64,000 bases of DNA from an uncultured Desulfatitalea sp. (GCA_937868765.1 CALMNL010000006.1:248001-312000); one strand, 5' to 3'; positions 18,479 to 27,528 are shown, counted from the first letter of the stretch. Program-made: numbers and translations. The notes: generated from the letters alone by a model not told the origin.

Positions 18479-18507
18479 TTGACACCCGTTGCGAAATTCT
18501 CTATGTT
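18479..18507 (+). promoter_or_regulatory. sigma70 promoter for queF
   Basis: TTGACA (18479-18484), 17-base spacer, TATGTT (18502-18507), about 55 bases before the queF start. Confidence 0.65.
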
Positions 18508-18564
18508 CAACAGGTTTTGGATCGTTCAGGCGATCCTTTATCCGTTGTCAGGAGAATTCCCCAT

Positions 18565-18975
18565 ATGGAGACCCAAACCCAGCACAGCGTGCCGTACGCC
18601 ATCGAAAAACCGGAAAGCGTGCGTACCGATCTGCTCCAGCCCATGCCATACGCTTATCAGGGCCGTCGGGATATCGTCGTGACCATCCGCCAGCCGGAAT
18701 TTACTTCGGTATGCCCCATGACCGGTCTGCCCGATTTCGGCACTATTTCCATCCGCTACCGGCCGGCGGCCAAGATCATCGAACTCAAGTCCTTGAAGTT
18801 TTATCTGCTCCAGTATCGAAATGTCGGGATCTTCTACGAGCATGTGGTCAACCGCATCCTGGACGACCTGGTCAAGGTGCTGGCGCCCCAATGGATGGAA
18901 GTTCAAGGCGTCTTCTCCGCCCGCGGTGGCATCACCACCGATGTGGTGGCGCGCTTTCCCGAAGAAAAACCCTAA
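18565..18975 (+). CDS. queF: NADPH-dependent 7-cyano-7-deazaguanine reductase (QueF)
   Basis: The protein has 136 residues from ATG 18565, with AGGAGA upstream. It is the short, monodomain, YkvM-like form. The catalytic Cys50 lies in FTSVCPMTGLPDFG, and the family motif follows as ELKSLKFYLLQYRN. It reduces preQ0 to preQ1 for queuosine in tRNA. No other queuosine gene is in the window. The next gene follows after 22 bases with its own AGGAGAGA and may be co-transcribed. Confidence 0.95.
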   Translation: METQTQHSVPYAIEKPESVRTDLLQPMPYAYQGRRDIVVTIRQPEFTSVCPMTGLPDFGTISIRYRPAAKIIELKSLKFYLLQYRNVGIFYEHVVNRILDDLVKVLAPQWMEVQGVFSARGGITTDVVARFPEEKP

Positions 18976-18997
18976 TCGACTCAGGAGAGAGTGGATC

Positions 18998-19924
18998 ATG
19001 CCCAGATCGTTTGCCCTGATCGTCTCCATGCTCGCGGTCATTCTGTTTTCGGGGGCCTGTGCGCAAGTCCGGAATGTTCGTGTCGAACCCCGTCAGGGAT
19101 TTTCCGAGGCCCCCGTCGTCGATCGCGACTATTGGAAAAAAGGTGCAATCACCATTAAATCCCTGGCGAAAACCCAATTCGAGCGCCAGGCCGAAGCGCT
19201 GCTGCTGCAAACGATCGCAACAACGATTGACCATGAGACGGAGCATTTTCGCCTGTTGTCCCCCGATGACAAGCAGTTTCCGGATTTCATGAAGAAGGCC
19301 GATCCCTTTTCCGACCCCACGGCGGCATTCGAACTGAACCAGCGGGCCCGCCGTCAGGGATTTAACTGCCTGCTCCAGGCCACGTTGCTGGATATTCAGC
19401 CGGTGGAAAAGAAAGAAGGCATCTGGTGGTTTCGCGGTACCAAATACTACTTGAACGTGGCGGTGGCGCTGGACCTCTACGACCCCTTCACGGCGGCCAA
19501 GATCTCCAGCCAGGTCATGGAATCGCTGGTCAAGATAAAGTCCGCCGCTCATGAGGATTACAAAGCCGGACTGATCAGCAACATCGAAGCGGTGGATGAA
19601 GCCATCGTCGATATGGCCCAGGAGATGGGCGAACGGGCCGCCGAGCAGATCGATTCCGATCATTGGATGGCGGTGGTCGTCGAGGTCCAGGGCCCCCAGG
19701 TGCGGCTGGCGGCCGAGGCCGATGCGGGCCTGGAACCGGGGGATCGCTTCGGCGTCTTCGAAGGCCGGCGAATCATGGAGGGTTTGAACGGAGAGAAATT
19801 CATCGTCCCCGGTTACAAAGTGGCGGATATCGAGATCGTAACCGTGGGAAACGACGGGGTCATTGCCCGAAGCGACGCTCCGGGCGATATCCAGCCCGGC
19901 GATATTGCCATTCCCATAAAATAA
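18998..19924 (+). CDS. putative lipoprotein of unknown function
   Basis: The protein has 308 residues, starting behind AGGAGAGA. An N-terminal signal (residues 1-21) ends in FSGAC, a slightly atypical lipobox. The middle region (~40-200) is alpha/beta, with FNCLLQATLLDIQPVEKK and LNVAVALDLYDPF resembling the CsgG/FlgT-type periplasmic fold. The last ~80 residues form a beta-rich module (VEVQGPQVRLAAEADAGLEP, then GDRFGVFEGR) that recalls the C-terminal domain of flagellar FlgT. This is a by-eye resemblance. It probably sits in the outer membrane facing the periplasm. Confidence 0.7.
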   Translation: MPRSFALIVSMLAVILFSGACAQVRNVRVEPRQGFSEAPVVDRDYWKKGAITIKSLAKTQFERQAEALLLQTIATTIDHETEHFRLLSPDDKQFPDFMKKADPFSDPTAAFELNQRARRQGFNCLLQATLLDIQPVEKKEGIWWFRGTKYYLNVAVALDLYDPFTAAKISSQVMESLVKIKSAAHEDYKAGLISNIEAVDEAIVDMAQEMGERAAEQIDSDHWMAVVVEVQGPQVRLAAEADAGLEPGDRFGVFEGRRIMEGLNGEKFIVPGYKVADIEIVTVGNDGVIARSDAPGDIQPGDIAIPIK

Positions 19925-19942
19925 TTGTTTCGGCGGCAGCCG

Positions 19943-20965
19943 CTAATCCCCCACCCTGATGCTGAAAATGGGAATCGGGGCGTCCAGACCTTTCACCGTC
20001 ACCGCCGGCAATGGAGTGGCCTGGATATCGGTCGCTACCTGCTCCATGGTGTGCTCGTCGAGCAGTATCTCGGTTCCCTGGGCCAGGGACTGCAGACGGG
20101 AAGCGATGTTCACCGCCATGCCCACCGACGTGAATTCTTTCTTGCGCAACGATCCCATGATGCCGGAGCAAACCTTGCCGCTGGCGATGCCGATGCCTGT
20201 TTGCAGCCGCAAATGGGGATGGCTTTGACGCAGCCGGCTGTCGATTTCGATGGCCCGGCGCTGCATGGCCACGGCGGTGCGCACGGCGCGCAGGGCATCG
20301 TCCGGCCGGGCCACGGGGGAGCCGAAGATCACCATCAGGCTGTCGCCGATATGCTTATCCAGGGTGCCCTGGTGCTGGTAGGCGATGTCGCCCATGGGGG
20401 TGAAGTAGTCGTTGTTCAGGAAATCGACCAGCTCCTGGGGGGTCACGTGCTGGGAGATATGGGTGAAGTTGCGGATGTCGGAGAAAAGAATCGTCACCTC
20501 GCTCAGCCGCGGGCCCAGGCTGGTGGGCGAACGGTTGATTTCGGCGTAGATCTGTTCGGAAACGAATTGGCGCAGGTGTTTGCGAATCCAGATCTCACGG
20601 ATTTTGGCGCGCAGTTCCACGTTGTCGAAGGGTTTGGTCAGGAAACCGTCGATGCCCGCGTTGGTGGCGTTGATGGCCGCTTCCATGGTGGCATAGCCGG
20701 TGAGGATGATGCGCGTGATCTCGGGGTTGATGCCGCCGATGATCTTGAGCGTCTCCAGTCCGTCCAGACCCGGCATGCGGTAGTCCGAGACCACGGTGGC
20801 GATATCCCGGGTATGCTCTTTGACGAAGTCGATGCCCTCCAGCCCGTTGGTCGCGGCGTAGACTTTATACGGTTCATGTTTCAAGGCCCGCTGCAGCGAG
20901 CGGCGCACCCCCTCTTCATCATCGATAAACAGAAGACCTTGCATCGTTGTTTGGGCGGTTTCCAT
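19943..20965 (-). CDS. response regulator fused to class III nucleotide cyclase
   Basis: The protein has 340 residues from ATG 20965 (weak ribosome-binding site). A CheY-like receiver (residues ~8-125) has the phospho-Asp in VVSDYRMPG and the conserved Lys in TKPFD. A linker helix leads to a class III adenylate/guanylate cyclase domain (~150-340). Its first metal-binding Asp is in VTILFSDIRNFT, the second in HIGDSLMVIFG, and the transition-state region reads SVGMAVNIASRL. The Asp usual in the VGD position is Met here. The output is presumably cAMP or cGMP controlled by phosphorylation. No partner kinase is adjacent. Confidence 0.9.
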   Translation of the reverse strand: METAQTTMQGLLFIDDEEGVRRSLQRALKHEPYKVYAATNGLEGIDFVKEHTRDIATVVSDYRMPGLDGLETLKIIGGINPEITRIILTGYATMEAAINATNAGIDGFLTKPFDNVELRAKIREIWIRKHLRQFVSEQIYAEINRSPTSLGPRLSEVTILFSDIRNFTHISQHVTPQELVDFLNNDYFTPMGDIAYQHQGTLDKHIGDSLMVIFGSPVARPDDALRAVRTAVAMQRRAIEIDSRLRQSHPHLRLQTGIGIASGKVCSGIMGSLRKKEFTSVGMAVNIASRLQSLAQGTEILLDEHTMEQVATDIQATPLPAVTVKGLDAPIPIFSIRVGD

Positions 20966-21169
20966 AGCTTTTCTGCTTTTTTGGGATACCAGGGAAAATG
21001 GATCTGCTCCGCACCGGCGGCTCTGTGAGGCGAAGGGGAGATGAACGGAAATGTCATTAGCGGAACGGATGAGAACAGTCCATGAAGCCGATATGGCTTC
21101 GGGTGGTAGCACATCTTGTCCATGGAAGGCAAATGGTCTTTGGGACTTGGCTTTTTCAGGCGGTTGGCG

Positions 21170-22147
21170 CTACCGCTGTAGGGTCTGCACCAGCGACGCC
21201 TCGTAGGCATCGATTCGGCGCAGGGCCTCATCTCCGGTAGCGAGCTGGTGAATGGCGGCCCGGAACTGGCTTGCCTGCGGCAGCCCTCTGGCAAACCAGC
21301 CCAGGCGGCTGCGCAACAGGTACCGGGCCGAGCTTTCGCCCACATGCGCGATGGTGGCCGCCGCATAGGCACGCATCACCTGGAAGCGATCGGCCGGTAT
21401 GGGGGCGGATGGGGCCCGCCCTTGGATCAGGTCGATGATCTGGCTGAAGATGAAGGGATTGCCGATGGCTGCCCGGCCGACCATAACGGCGTCGCATCCG
21501 GTCTGTGCCAGCATGCGGGCGGCATCTTCGGCACAGGTGATATCGCCGTTGCCGATCACCGGGATGCGCAGGGCCTTTTTTAGCCGCTCGATCACAGACC
21601 AGTCCGCGCGGCCGGTGAACCCTTGCCTCGCAGTGCGCGGGTGCAGAGCGACGGCATCCACGCCGCACGCCTGGGCCATGCGGCCCAATTCCAGTGCCTG
21701 ACAGCCCGAGGCATCCCATCCCGTGCGCATTTTAATGGTCAGGGGAACGGCCGTTGCCCGGCGTACGGCGCGAAGCACCTGTTCGGCCTTGGCCAGGTCT
21801 GCCATGAGCGCCACGCCCGCGCCGCTCTTGAGAATCTTCTTTACGGCGCATCCGAAATTGAGGTCCACGATATCGGCGCCGGCCGCCGTCACCCGCCGGG
21901 TAGCCTCGGCCAGCAGCTCCGCATCGCCGCCGAAGAGCTGCACCGCCAAGGGGCGCTCTTCGGGGCTGCTGGTCAGCAACTGGCAGGTTTTGGCCGAACC
22001 GTATACCAGACCATTGGCGCTGACCATCTCGGTATAGACCAGGGCGCAGCCGGCCCGCTTGGCAAGCAGGCGCATGGGCAGGTTGGTGATGCCGGCCAGG
22101 GGGGCCAATACCGTCGGGTTGTCCAATTGAATGGCGCCGATCCTCAT
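21170..22147 (-). CDS. dusB: tRNA-dihydrouridine synthase (DusB-like)
   Basis: The protein has 325 residues from ATG 22147 (GGGGAGG upstream; ATGA overlap with the preceding gene). It is a TIM-barrel flavoenzyme. LAPLAGITNLPMR lies at the N-terminus, then LFGGDAELL and VDLNFGCAVKKILKSGAG, where the Cys is the expected catalytic acid. FMN and RNA contacts follow in KMRTGWD, LHPRTARQGFTG, GNGDI and MVGRAAIGNP. It reduces uridines in the tRNA D-loop with NADPH. A helical C-terminal domain follows. It is the last gene of a three-gene minus-strand operon. Confidence 0.93.
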   Translation of the reverse strand: MRIGAIQLDNPTVLAPLAGITNLPMRLLAKRAGCALVYTEMVSANGLVYGSAKTCQLLTSSPEERPLAVQLFGGDAELLAEATRRVTAAGADIVDLNFGCAVKKILKSGAGVALMADLAKAEQVLRAVRRATAVPLTIKMRTGWDASGCQALELGRMAQACGVDAVALHPRTARQGFTGRADWSVIERLKKALRIPVIGNGDITCAEDAARMLAQTGCDAVMVGRAAIGNPFIFSQIIDLIQGRAPSAPIPADRFQVMRAYAAATIAHVGESSARYLLRSRLGWFARGLPQASQFRAAIHQLATGDEALRRIDAYEASLVQTLQR

Positions 22148-23055
22148 GCTGGGGCCTCCCCGACGCCCTGGTCGGCCGTCGGCGAACCGGGGTTGGCGTA
22201 ACAAAACAGACAACGGTGGGGACAGGGGTGCAACTGGTAGCTGCCGATGTCCCGGGAGACGCGGCAGCCGCACCCGGAAGCCACTCGTTGGCCCGTATCC
22301 CGGGCCAGGGACAGGTCGTCGCCATAGAGCATGGCCAGTTTATGGTTGGGAATACAGGCCGCGCCAACCACCGCAGCCTCCGGCGGAAGGGCGGTGAGCA
22401 ACGCTTGTTCGCAACACAATTGCAGTTGGATGCCCAGGGGCCGCAGCAGCCGTGTCATGGAGACGATCTGGTTGATCTTGCGGCCCAGAGGCGGATCGAT
22501 GAAAGTGATCCCGACTTGAGCCGAGCGGCGTCGCACCTTCTGGTACAGATCGACGAAGCTGGCAATGCAGGTCTGAATACCAAGCAGAGCCGCCTGCCGG
22601 GCAATCCAGGCGAACTGATCCAGGTTGTCACCTTCTTTAATATGGCCTTGCTCTCCGGATGCATGTTCGTAGAAGCAGATGGGATCGAATCGCCAATGAA
22701 CGGCCTCCGGCCCGAACCGATCCACCAGTTCGGCCAATTGCTCGAGGCGCACGCCGGTGGACGGCACACCGGGTTCCAGATGCGGATGGGAGGAGTTGAT
22801 GGTGAAATTGAAAAAGAGGTTGTATCCTCTCTCCACCAACTGCCGTCCATGGCCGCCTTCCAAAAATGGACCGAAATTCTTGGACCAAAAGACGATGGTG
22901 TGAATCCGGTCGACCTTATTCGGCACCCGGGTGCTTTTGCCGCTGAACGGATGACGCACATCGAAAAAGCCCTGTTCAATCTGCTGCATGAACCACGGCA
23001 TGTAGAAGGCAGGGATGTCGGTTCTGCGCGAGGCTGAAATGACGATCCGTTGCAT
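22144..23055 (-). CDS. DUF1848 family protein with C-terminal iron-sulfur-type cysteine cluster
   Basis: The protein has 303 residues. It begins IVISASRRTDIPAFYMPWF and contains HTIVFWSKNFGPFL, both hallmarks of DUF1848. The C-terminus carries CGCRVSRDIGSY, then CPHRCLFCYANP, whose CXXXCXXC spacing equals the radical-SAM 4Fe-4S motif, although at the wrong end of the protein. The function is unknown. Its stop overlaps the dus start (ATGA), which suggests translational coupling and possibly a role in RNA modification (inference). The preceding small gene ends with a stop codon directly touching this ATG. Confidence 0.85.
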   Translation of the reverse strand: MQRIVISASRRTDIPAFYMPWFMQQIEQGFFDVRHPFSGKSTRVPNKVDRIHTIVFWSKNFGPFLEGGHGRQLVERGYNLFFNFTINSSHPHLEPGVPSTGVRLEQLAELVDRFGPEAVHWRFDPICFYEHASGEQGHIKEGDNLDQFAWIARQAALLGIQTCIASFVDLYQKVRRRSAQVGITFIDPPLGRKINQIVSMTRLLRPLGIQLQLCCEQALLTALPPEAAVVGAACIPNHKLAMLYGDDLSLARDTGQRVASGCGCRVSRDIGSYQLHPCPHRCLFCYANPGSPTADQGVGEAPA

Positions 23056-23388
23056 CTATTTCTTTTTAAGGTCCTTGAGGGAGATTACCTTGCTTTTCTG
23101 GCTGCCGCCGTCGCTGCTTTCGGGGGGTGGTTCTTTTTCGGGTCTGTAACCCCCCTTGGGAGCCACAACTTTTTCCAGGCGGATGGGTTTGCCTTCCATG
23201 GTGAAGGTTTCGCCGTTGATGTAAACGTCGCGCAGGATCCAGGTGACGATGGTCAGCGGGATTTGCAGCAATAGCAGCTGAACATGGTACCAACCGCGCT
23301 TGATGTCCGGTTCGATGGCTTCGATGCGGGCAAAGGCCTGAGGCTTTTCCTCCATATAAATCAATACGATATCATTAATGTCGGCCAT
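23056..23388 (-). CDS. small uncharacterised protein, first gene of the dus operon
   Basis: The protein has 110 residues, with no signal peptide. Residues 1-80 form a compact beta-rich unit (VLIYMEEKPQAFARIEAIEP; IPLTIVTWILRDVYINGETF; MEGKPIRLEKVV). The tail is hydrophilic, rich in Pro/Ser/Lys and ends in KDLKKK. The stop codon (TAG) is immediately followed by the ATG of the DUF1848 gene, so the genes are co-expressed. I do not recognise the family, although the IPLxxVTWILRDxYINGE stretch has the look of a conserved domain. Confidence 0.75.
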   Translation of the reverse strand: MADINDIVLIYMEEKPQAFARIEAIEPDIKRGWYHVQLLLLQIPLTIVTWILRDVYINGETFTMEGKPIRLEKVVAPKGGYRPEKEPPPESSDGGSQKSKVISLKDLKKK

Positions 23389-23518
23389 CCGGATGCCTAT
23401 AAACAGGGTTGAAAATTCGGACGCATGATGTCATAAAGCCATGGTAAAGTAAAGGATCCAAGCAGGCGGCGCTCCTCCCCGGACATATGATTTTTCCCCA
23501 TGTTTACAGGTTTTGTTC

Positions 23519-23564
23519 TTGACACACATTTGCCAGTTCTGGTAACTGAATGAGCGTTCATTCA
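23519..23564 (+). promoter_or_regulatory. promoter with FadR/TetR-like palindromic operator upstream of beta-oxidation operon
   Basis: TTGACA stands at 23519-23524. Seventeen bases later the -10 region (weak, GTAACT) runs into the palindrome TGAATGAGCGTTCATTCA (23547-23564), two 7-bp arms around GCGT. It matches the consensus of Bacillus-type FadR, a TetR repressor released by acyl-CoA (TGAATGA...TCATTCA). Its position over the start of transcription would block RNA polymerase. The repressor gene is not adjacent. Confidence 0.75.
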
Positions 23565-23651
23565 TAATGGTTCGCAAGGGTCTCGATTAGTGCCGGCTCG
23601 GTTTTTTATAAGGCTCGGCGATTAAATAAAAGCTTGGTACGAGGAGGTGTC

Positions 23652-26060
23652 ATGGTTAGAAGAATAAGACAGGCAGCAGTCATCGGGTCCGGAATCATGG
23701 GGGGCGGCATCGCCGCGCTATTGACGGGCGCCGGCATTAAAACGCTATTGCTGGATATCGTTCCCTTCGATCTGAAAGAGGAAGAGAAGAAGAATCCCAA
23801 AGCGCGCAACAAGATCGTCACCAAGGGCCTTGAGGCGGCCATGAAAGCCAAGCCGCCGCTGTTCTACGACAAAAATAACGATTCCAACCTTCTTTCCACC
23901 GGAAACCTTGAGGACGACTTCGACAAACTCAAACAGTGTGATTGGATTGTCGAAGTGGTGGTTGAAAACCTGAAAATCAAGCAGCAGTTGTTCAAACGGA
24001 TCGACGCGATCCGCGCCGAGCACACCATCGTTTCCTCGAACACTTCCGGCATTCCCCTCAAGGAGATGTCCCAGGGGTTGAGCGCGGGCTTCAAGAAACA
24101 TTTTCTCGGCACCCATTTCTTCAATCCGGTGCGTTACATGCACCTGCTCGAAATCATCCCGGGCCAGGAAACCGATCCGGAGATCCTCGATTACATGGCC
24201 GCTTTCGGCGAAAAGAAGTTGGGCAAAGGCATCGTGTGGGCCAAGGACACTCCCAATTTCATCGGCAACCGCATCGGCATGCAGGGGATGGGCCGCACGA
24301 TCCAATTCATGGTTCAGGACGGTTTGACCATTCCTGAAGTCGATGCGCTGTTCGGACCCGCGGTGGGCCGACCCAAGACCGCCATTTTCAAGACCTCAGA
24401 CCTGGTCGGTCTCGATACCATGGCCCATGTGGCCGGAAATACCTATGAACTCGCCAAGGAAGATGAGGAGCGCGATGCCTTCCTGTTGCCCGAGTTCATC
24501 AAGAAGCTGATCGCGGACGGCAAACTGGGCAACAAAACCAAAGCCGGCTTCTATAAAAAGGAACTCACGCCCGAGTGGAAAACCATCCGCAAGGTGGTCA
24601 ATCCCCAGACCGGCGAGTATGAGACCTACGACAAGGTCTCTTTCCCCTGTATCGAAGCGGCCAAAAAGGCCAAGACCCTGCCGGAGAAACTCAAGGCGGT
24701 CGTTTACGGCGACGACAAGGGCGCCAAGTTTGCCTGGAAGTGCACCGCCAGCCAGATGATCTACTCGGCCAACCGGATTCCAGAAATCGCCGACACCGTC
24801 GTGGAGATCGACAACGCCATGAAGTGGGGCTACGGTTTCGAGATGGGGCCCTTTGAAACCTGGGATGCCATTGGCGTCAAAGAATCGGTGGCCAAGATGG
24901 AAAAAGAGGGCTTCAAGGTTCCCGAGAAAATCAAGGCCATGCTGGCTGCCGGCCACACCGCTTTTTACAAGATCGAAAACGGCAAGCGCGCCTTCTACGA
25001 CTTTGCCAGCAAATCCTACAAACAGATCAAAACCAGCAAGGACAACATCGTGCTGGCCGATCTGCGGGCGTCCGGCAAGGTGGTGAAGACCGCCGAAGCC
25101 GCTACGCTGTTCGACCTGGGCGACGGTGTGTACAATATCGAATTCCACACCAAGATGAACGCCATGAACAAAGCCATCGTCGATTTCATGGCCGAAGCAT
25201 CCGAATATGTATATAAAAACGGTGTCGGCCTGGTGTTCGGCAACCAGACCCCCGGTATGCCCGGCACCTTCTCGGCCGGCGGCGACCTGGCCTTCATGCT
25301 GGGTTTGGCCCAAGCCGGAAAATTTGACGAAATCAACGCCTTCATCGCCAAGGTGCACGAAGGCATCATGACCATGAAGTACGCTCCCATCCCCATCGTG
25401 GCAGCGCCCTACGGCCTGACCCTCGGCGGTGGCTGCGAAATCTGCCTGGCAGCCAGCCGGATCGTGGCCAATGTCGATCTCAATATGGGGTTGGTGGAAA
25501 TCGGCGCCGGCCTGGTACCCGGCGGCTGCGGCATGATGCATCTGTGGCAGCGATACGTCGATTCCGCACCGGCGGACGTCAAAATTGCAGACTACGGCGC
25601 TTATCTGGTGCCGGCTTTCATGAGCGTGGCGCAGGCCAAGGTTTCCATGTCCGCTCAGCAGGCCCGGGCCATGGGGTTCCTCAGGCCGTCGGACCGGATC
25701 GTTTTCAACCGAGACAATCTGATCGGTGAGGCCAAGAAAGAAGTGCTTCGAATGGTCGAAGACGGATATGCACCGCCGGCCAAGAAGAAGTATCCGGTCA
25801 TGGGGCAAGCGGCCCAGGGCATGGTATGGGCCCAGATGAACGATATGAAAAACGGCGGCTATATTCCTGCGCATATGGAATTCATCGCCAAGAAAGCGAT
25901 CTACTGCATGTCCGGCGGCGAGGCTACCCAGGGGCAGTTGGTTTCCGAAGAGTACCTGATGCGACTCGAGAGAGAAGCGTTCGTGGAGCTCTGGAAAACC
26001 GAAAACACCCAGAAGATGGCCGAGCATATCATGAAAACCGGCAAGCCGCTGATGATCTAA
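23652..26060 (+). CDS. fused 3-hydroxyacyl-CoA dehydrogenase / enoyl-CoA hydratase (FadN-like)
   Basis: The protein has 802 residues from ATG 23652 (GAGGAGG upstream). The domain order is dehydrogenase first: NAD-binding fold with VIGSGIMGGGIAALL, catalytic region with GTHFFNPVRYMHLLEI and NFIGNRIG. The second helical dehydrogenase domain extends to ~residue 430. An enoyl-CoA hydratase/crotonase domain then starts near 490, with the oxyanion loop in FSAGGDLAFML and the second one in LTLGGGCE, plus LVEIGAGLVPGGCG. It carries out the hydration and dehydrogenation steps of beta-oxidation. The thiolase follows after 25 bases. This order is FadN-type, not FadB-type. Confidence 0.95.
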   Translation: MVRRIRQAAVIGSGIMGGGIAALLTGAGIKTLLLDIVPFDLKEEEKKNPKARNKIVTKGLEAAMKAKPPLFYDKNNDSNLLSTGNLEDDFDKLKQCDWIVEVVVENLKIKQQLFKRIDAIRAEHTIVSSNTSGIPLKEMSQGLSAGFKKHFLGTHFFNPVRYMHLLEIIPGQETDPEILDYMAAFGEKKLGKGIVWAKDTPNFIGNRIGMQGMGRTIQFMVQDGLTIPEVDALFGPAVGRPKTAIFKTSDLVGLDTMAHVAGNTYELAKEDEERDAFLLPEFIKKLIADGKLGNKTKAGFYKKELTPEWKTIRKVVNPQTGEYETYDKVSFPCIEAAKKAKTLPEKLKAVVYGDDKGAKFAWKCTASQMIYSANRIPEIADTVVEIDNAMKWGYGFEMGPFETWDAIGVKESVAKMEKEGFKVPEKIKAMLAAGHTAFYKIENGKRAFYDFASKSYKQIKTSKDNIVLADLRASGKVVKTAEAATLFDLGDGVYNIEFHTKMNAMNKAIVDFMAEASEYVYKNGVGLVFGNQTPGMPGTFSAGGDLAFMLGLAQAGKFDEINAFIAKVHEGIMTMKYAPIPIVAAPYGLTLGGGCEICLAASRIVANVDLNMGLVEIGAGLVPGGCGMMHLWQRYVDSAPADVKIADYGAYLVPAFMSVAQAKVSMSAQQARAMGFLRPSDRIVFNRDNLIGEAKKEVLRMVEDGYAPPAKKKYPVMGQAAQGMVWAQMNDMKNGGYIPAHMEFIAKKAIYCMSGGEATQGQLVSEEYLMRLEREAFVELWKTENTQKMAEHIMKTGKPLMI

Positions 26061-26085
26061 TAAAATATACAGGAGGATATCTTCA

Positions 26086-27288
26086 ATGAGAGATGCATAT
26101 ATAGTTAGCGCCGTTAGGACGCCGGGTTGCAGAAGAGGCAAGGGTGCATTGGCCCAGACGCGGCCTGAGAAGCTGATTGTACAGGCGATCAAAGCTGCGG
26201 TTCAAAGGGCCAATATCGACCCGGGCATCATCGACGACTTTATGCTGGGATGCGCCTTCCCGGAAGCCGAACAGGGATTGAACCTCGGGCGCGTGGCGCT
26301 GCAAATGGCCGAATTTCCGGACAGCGTGACCGGCGCCACCATCAACCGGTTCTGCGCTTCGGGGTTGGAGTCCGTGGCCCAGTCCGCGCTGCGCGTCATG
26401 TCCGGATGGTCCGAAGTCACCATGGCCGGCGGCGTGGAATCGATGTCCATCGTGCCCATGGGCGGTAATTTTCCCCGGCCCTTGGCCGATTGGGCCAAGG
26501 TCAATCCGGATGTCTACGTTTCCATGGGCGTCACGGCCGAAAACGTGGCCAACCGCTATAAAATCACCCGCCAATTGCAGGACGAATTCGCTTTTGCTTC
26601 CCAGGCCAAGGCCGCAGCCGCGCAGAAGGCCGGGTATTTCACCGAAATCATTCCCACCACGGCGGATCGTTTTGTCGAAAAGCCCGACGGCACCATCGTG
26701 CGTGAGACTTTTGTCCAGACGTTCGACGATGGCGTGAGAGAGACCACCATGGAAGGCCTGGCCGGGTTGCGGCCGGTCTTCGCGGCCATGGGGTCGGTGA
26801 CCGCCGGCAATTCTTCCCAGACCACCGATGGTGCGGCGGCCTCCATCATCATGAGCGGCGACGCAGTCAAGAAGTACGGCGTGAAACCCATCGCCAAACT
26901 GGTGTGCTACACCACCGCCGGCTGCAAGTCGGATGAAATGGGGGTCGGCCCGGCCTATGCGGTGCCCAAGCTGTTGGACAAAGTCGGTCTGAAGGCTTCG
27001 GACATCGGCCTGTGGGAGCTCAACGAGGCCTTCGCGTCCCAGGCGCTTTACTGCGCCCAGCAGATCGGCATCGGTGACAAGAAGCTGTGGGCCGCGGACA
27101 GCCCGGATAAAATCATCAACATCAACGGCGGCGCCATTGCCCTCGGCCATCCGTTGGGCTGCACCGGCTCAAAGTTGCTGGCCACCTTGATGGCGAACAT
27201 GCAGCGCTTGGGCGTCAAGTACGGTGTCGAATCGATGTGCATCGGCGGCGGCATGGGTGCCGCGGCGCTGTTCGAACTCTGTGACTGA
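26086..27288 (+). CDS. acetyl-CoA C-acyltransferase (thiolase)
   Basis: The protein has 400 residues and starts behind AGGAGGA. The nucleophile Cys90 is in NRFCASGLE, the His in GGAIALGHPLGCTG and the second Cys in CIGGGMGAA. It cleaves 3-ketoacyl-CoA at the end of each beta-oxidation round. It is the second gene of the operon with the fused dehydrogenase/hydratase and is closed by the terminator at 27312. A biosynthetic role is less likely, given the context. Confidence 0.95.
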   Translation: MRDAYIVSAVRTPGCRRGKGALAQTRPEKLIVQAIKAAVQRANIDPGIIDDFMLGCAFPEAEQGLNLGRVALQMAEFPDSVTGATINRFCASGLESVAQSALRVMSGWSEVTMAGGVESMSIVPMGGNFPRPLADWAKVNPDVYVSMGVTAENVANRYKITRQLQDEFAFASQAKAAAAQKAGYFTEIIPTTADRFVEKPDGTIVRETFVQTFDDGVRETTMEGLAGLRPVFAAMGSVTAGNSSQTTDGAAASIIMSGDAVKKYGVKPIAKLVCYTTAGCKSDEMGVGPAYAVPKLLDKVGLKASDIGLWELNEAFASQALYCAQQIGIGDKKLWAADSPDKIININGGAIALGHPLGCTGSKLLATLMANMQRLGVKYGVESMCIGGGMGAAALFELCD

Positions 27289-27311
27289 TACGATTCTTTC
27301 GTAACATAGCG

Positions 27312-27345
27312 AAAAAGGCGGGCCCAAAGCCCGCCTTTTTCTTTG
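27312..27345 (+). terminator. strong intrinsic terminator of the beta-oxidation operon
   Basis: GGCGGGC (27317-27323) pairs with GCCCGCC (27329-27335) across a 5-nt loop. The stem extends with A5/T5 pairs and is followed by TTTTTCTTT. Confidence 0.9.
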
Positions 27346-27528
27346 GTTCGAGCGAAACGCGTTTTGCTTTCTCAAATGTATCGCCGCATTAATGGAAAAA
27401 GCGCGGAAGGGTGCCCCATGGGTGCATGGTGACGGAAGAGCGCGGAGAGCCATCTATTCAATACAATCGGGTGGGGTTGGGTGCGGCGGGGTCGTAACGT
27501 TCTACATGAAACTCGGGCGGTCCTGGGC

